Positions 48,914-49,210 of a DNA stretch of 49,210 nucleotides are shown piece after piece. Source of the stretch: CAZAYY01 sp964489525. GTDB lineage: Bacteria > Chloroflexota > Anaerolineae > Anaerolineales > JABWBV01. Under the pieces are notes generated by a model, which saw only the letters and a program-made list of their open reading frames with translations, was not told the DNA's origin and did no database searches. The stretch lies in the NCBI GenBank assembly GCA_964489525.1, contig CAZAYY010000029.1, positions 1 to 49,210 of the forward strand, written 5' to 3'. Position numbers and translations under genes: made by a program. Each line of letters starts with the position of its first letter. Positions within the stretch are counted from its first letter, which is position 1.

Positions 48914-49210
48914 ATGGTAAACAAAAAAAATCTCGAAAAACCGCTGAACCCTCATCTGCCCTTTGGCGATAACCGGGGAGCGCCCTTTTATGGTAAAGAT
49001 ATTCTCTCGGTGAAACAATTCAGCAAAAACGACCTGGGCTATATTTTTGCCGTTGCTCACGAAATGCGCAGCATGGTAGAGCACATTGGCACGTTCGACA
49101 TGCTGAAAGGCAAAATCCTGGCGACCCTGTTTTACGAACCCTCCACCCGCCCCTCGACTTCTTTCACGGCAGCCCTGGAGCGCCTGTGCGGCAGGGTGAT
49201 TCCCATCAAC
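48914..49210 (+). CDS. pyrB: Aspartate carbamoyltransferase, 5' part only
   Basis: This is the committed step of pyrimidine synthesis, joining carbamoyl phosphate and aspartate. Only the first 99 codons lie in the window, and the frame is open to the last base. AAGGAG lies at 48903-48908. A 25-residue N-terminal lead precedes GKDILSVKQFSKNDLGYIFA, which resembles the ATCase domain of CAD, then DMLKGKILATLFYEPSTRPS. The carbamoyl-phosphate loop is usually STRT. Here it reads STRP. The order dihydroorotase then ATCase is that of CAD. Confidence 0.95.
   Translation, partial: MVNKKNLEKPLNPHLPFGDNRGAPFYGKDILSVKQFSKNDLGYIFAVAHEMRSMVEHIGTFDMLKGKILATLFYEPSTRPSTSFTAALERLCGRVIPIN

Overview
The window reads as chromosomal DNA of a Chloroflexota bacterium, most likely an uncultured Anaerolineae-type lineage. 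This rests on protein style (TgpA-like transglutaminase, DUF4139 protein, Pro/Thr-rich 'TPTPT' linkers, a PBP with a very long disordered tail) and a moderately GC-rich composition. It is inference, not a database match. Nearly all of it is core or lineage-core gene content. I see no phage, IS element, CRISPR array, rRNA or tRNA.

Layout. (1) 1-2.8 kb, plus strand: rpsO and pnp, each followed by a strong intrinsic terminator. (2) 2.8-3.3 kb: the wreck of a Fic-family gene. (3) 3.4-5.8 kb, minus: an Fo-only ATP synthase operon (atpZ/I, atpB, atpE and a b-delta fusion) with no F1 genes. (4) 6.0-15.4 kb, minus: a complex I membrane-arm operon nuoA-H-J-K-L-M-M-N. It has two NuoM paralogues, an NuoL with an enlarged lateral-helix region, and no peripheral-arm genes. 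(5) 15.8-20.1 kb, plus: a TgpA-like transglutaminase and a GAF-PAS-class III cyclase. (6) 20.1-21.1 kb, minus: a fused relic of a toxin-antitoxin pair and a DUF429 protein. (7) 21.2-25.4 kb, plus: rplU, rpmA and an L31 fused to an RNA polymerase alpha-CTD-like domain, then tdk, hpt and a CCA-adding-type nucleotidyltransferase with an HD domain. (8) 25.5-39.3 kb, minus: a small Cys-rich protein, flotillin/NfeD, a GrpB-type protein, an ECF sigma/zinc-finger/TPR/CopD cluster, a 46-residue membrane protein, uvrC, a UbiB-type kinase, a glycosyltransferase, a flavin-reductase-like protein and a DUF4139 protein. (9) 39.7-45.3 kb, plus: a MaoC hydratase, a class A PBP and a CDF transporter with three C-terminal domains. 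(10) 45.3-47.6 kb, minus: an unfamiliar 769-residue protein resembling a decayed DNA methylase, overlapping the CDF gene tail to tail. (11) 47.6 kb to the end, plus: a pyrimidine operon, pyrC and the start of pyrB.

The most striking observations are these. The pyrC leader has a good promoter and short ORFs running across two tandem intrinsic terminators, which looks like translation-coupled (pyrL-style) attenuation. The pyrC-pyrB products resemble the dihydroorotase and ATCase domains of animal CAD, in the same order. L31 is fused to an alpha-CTD-like domain. Complex I appears to be of the four-pump '2M' type. The ATP synthase b subunit carries only the C-terminal half of delta. The metal transporter carries three tandem dimerisation-like domains.
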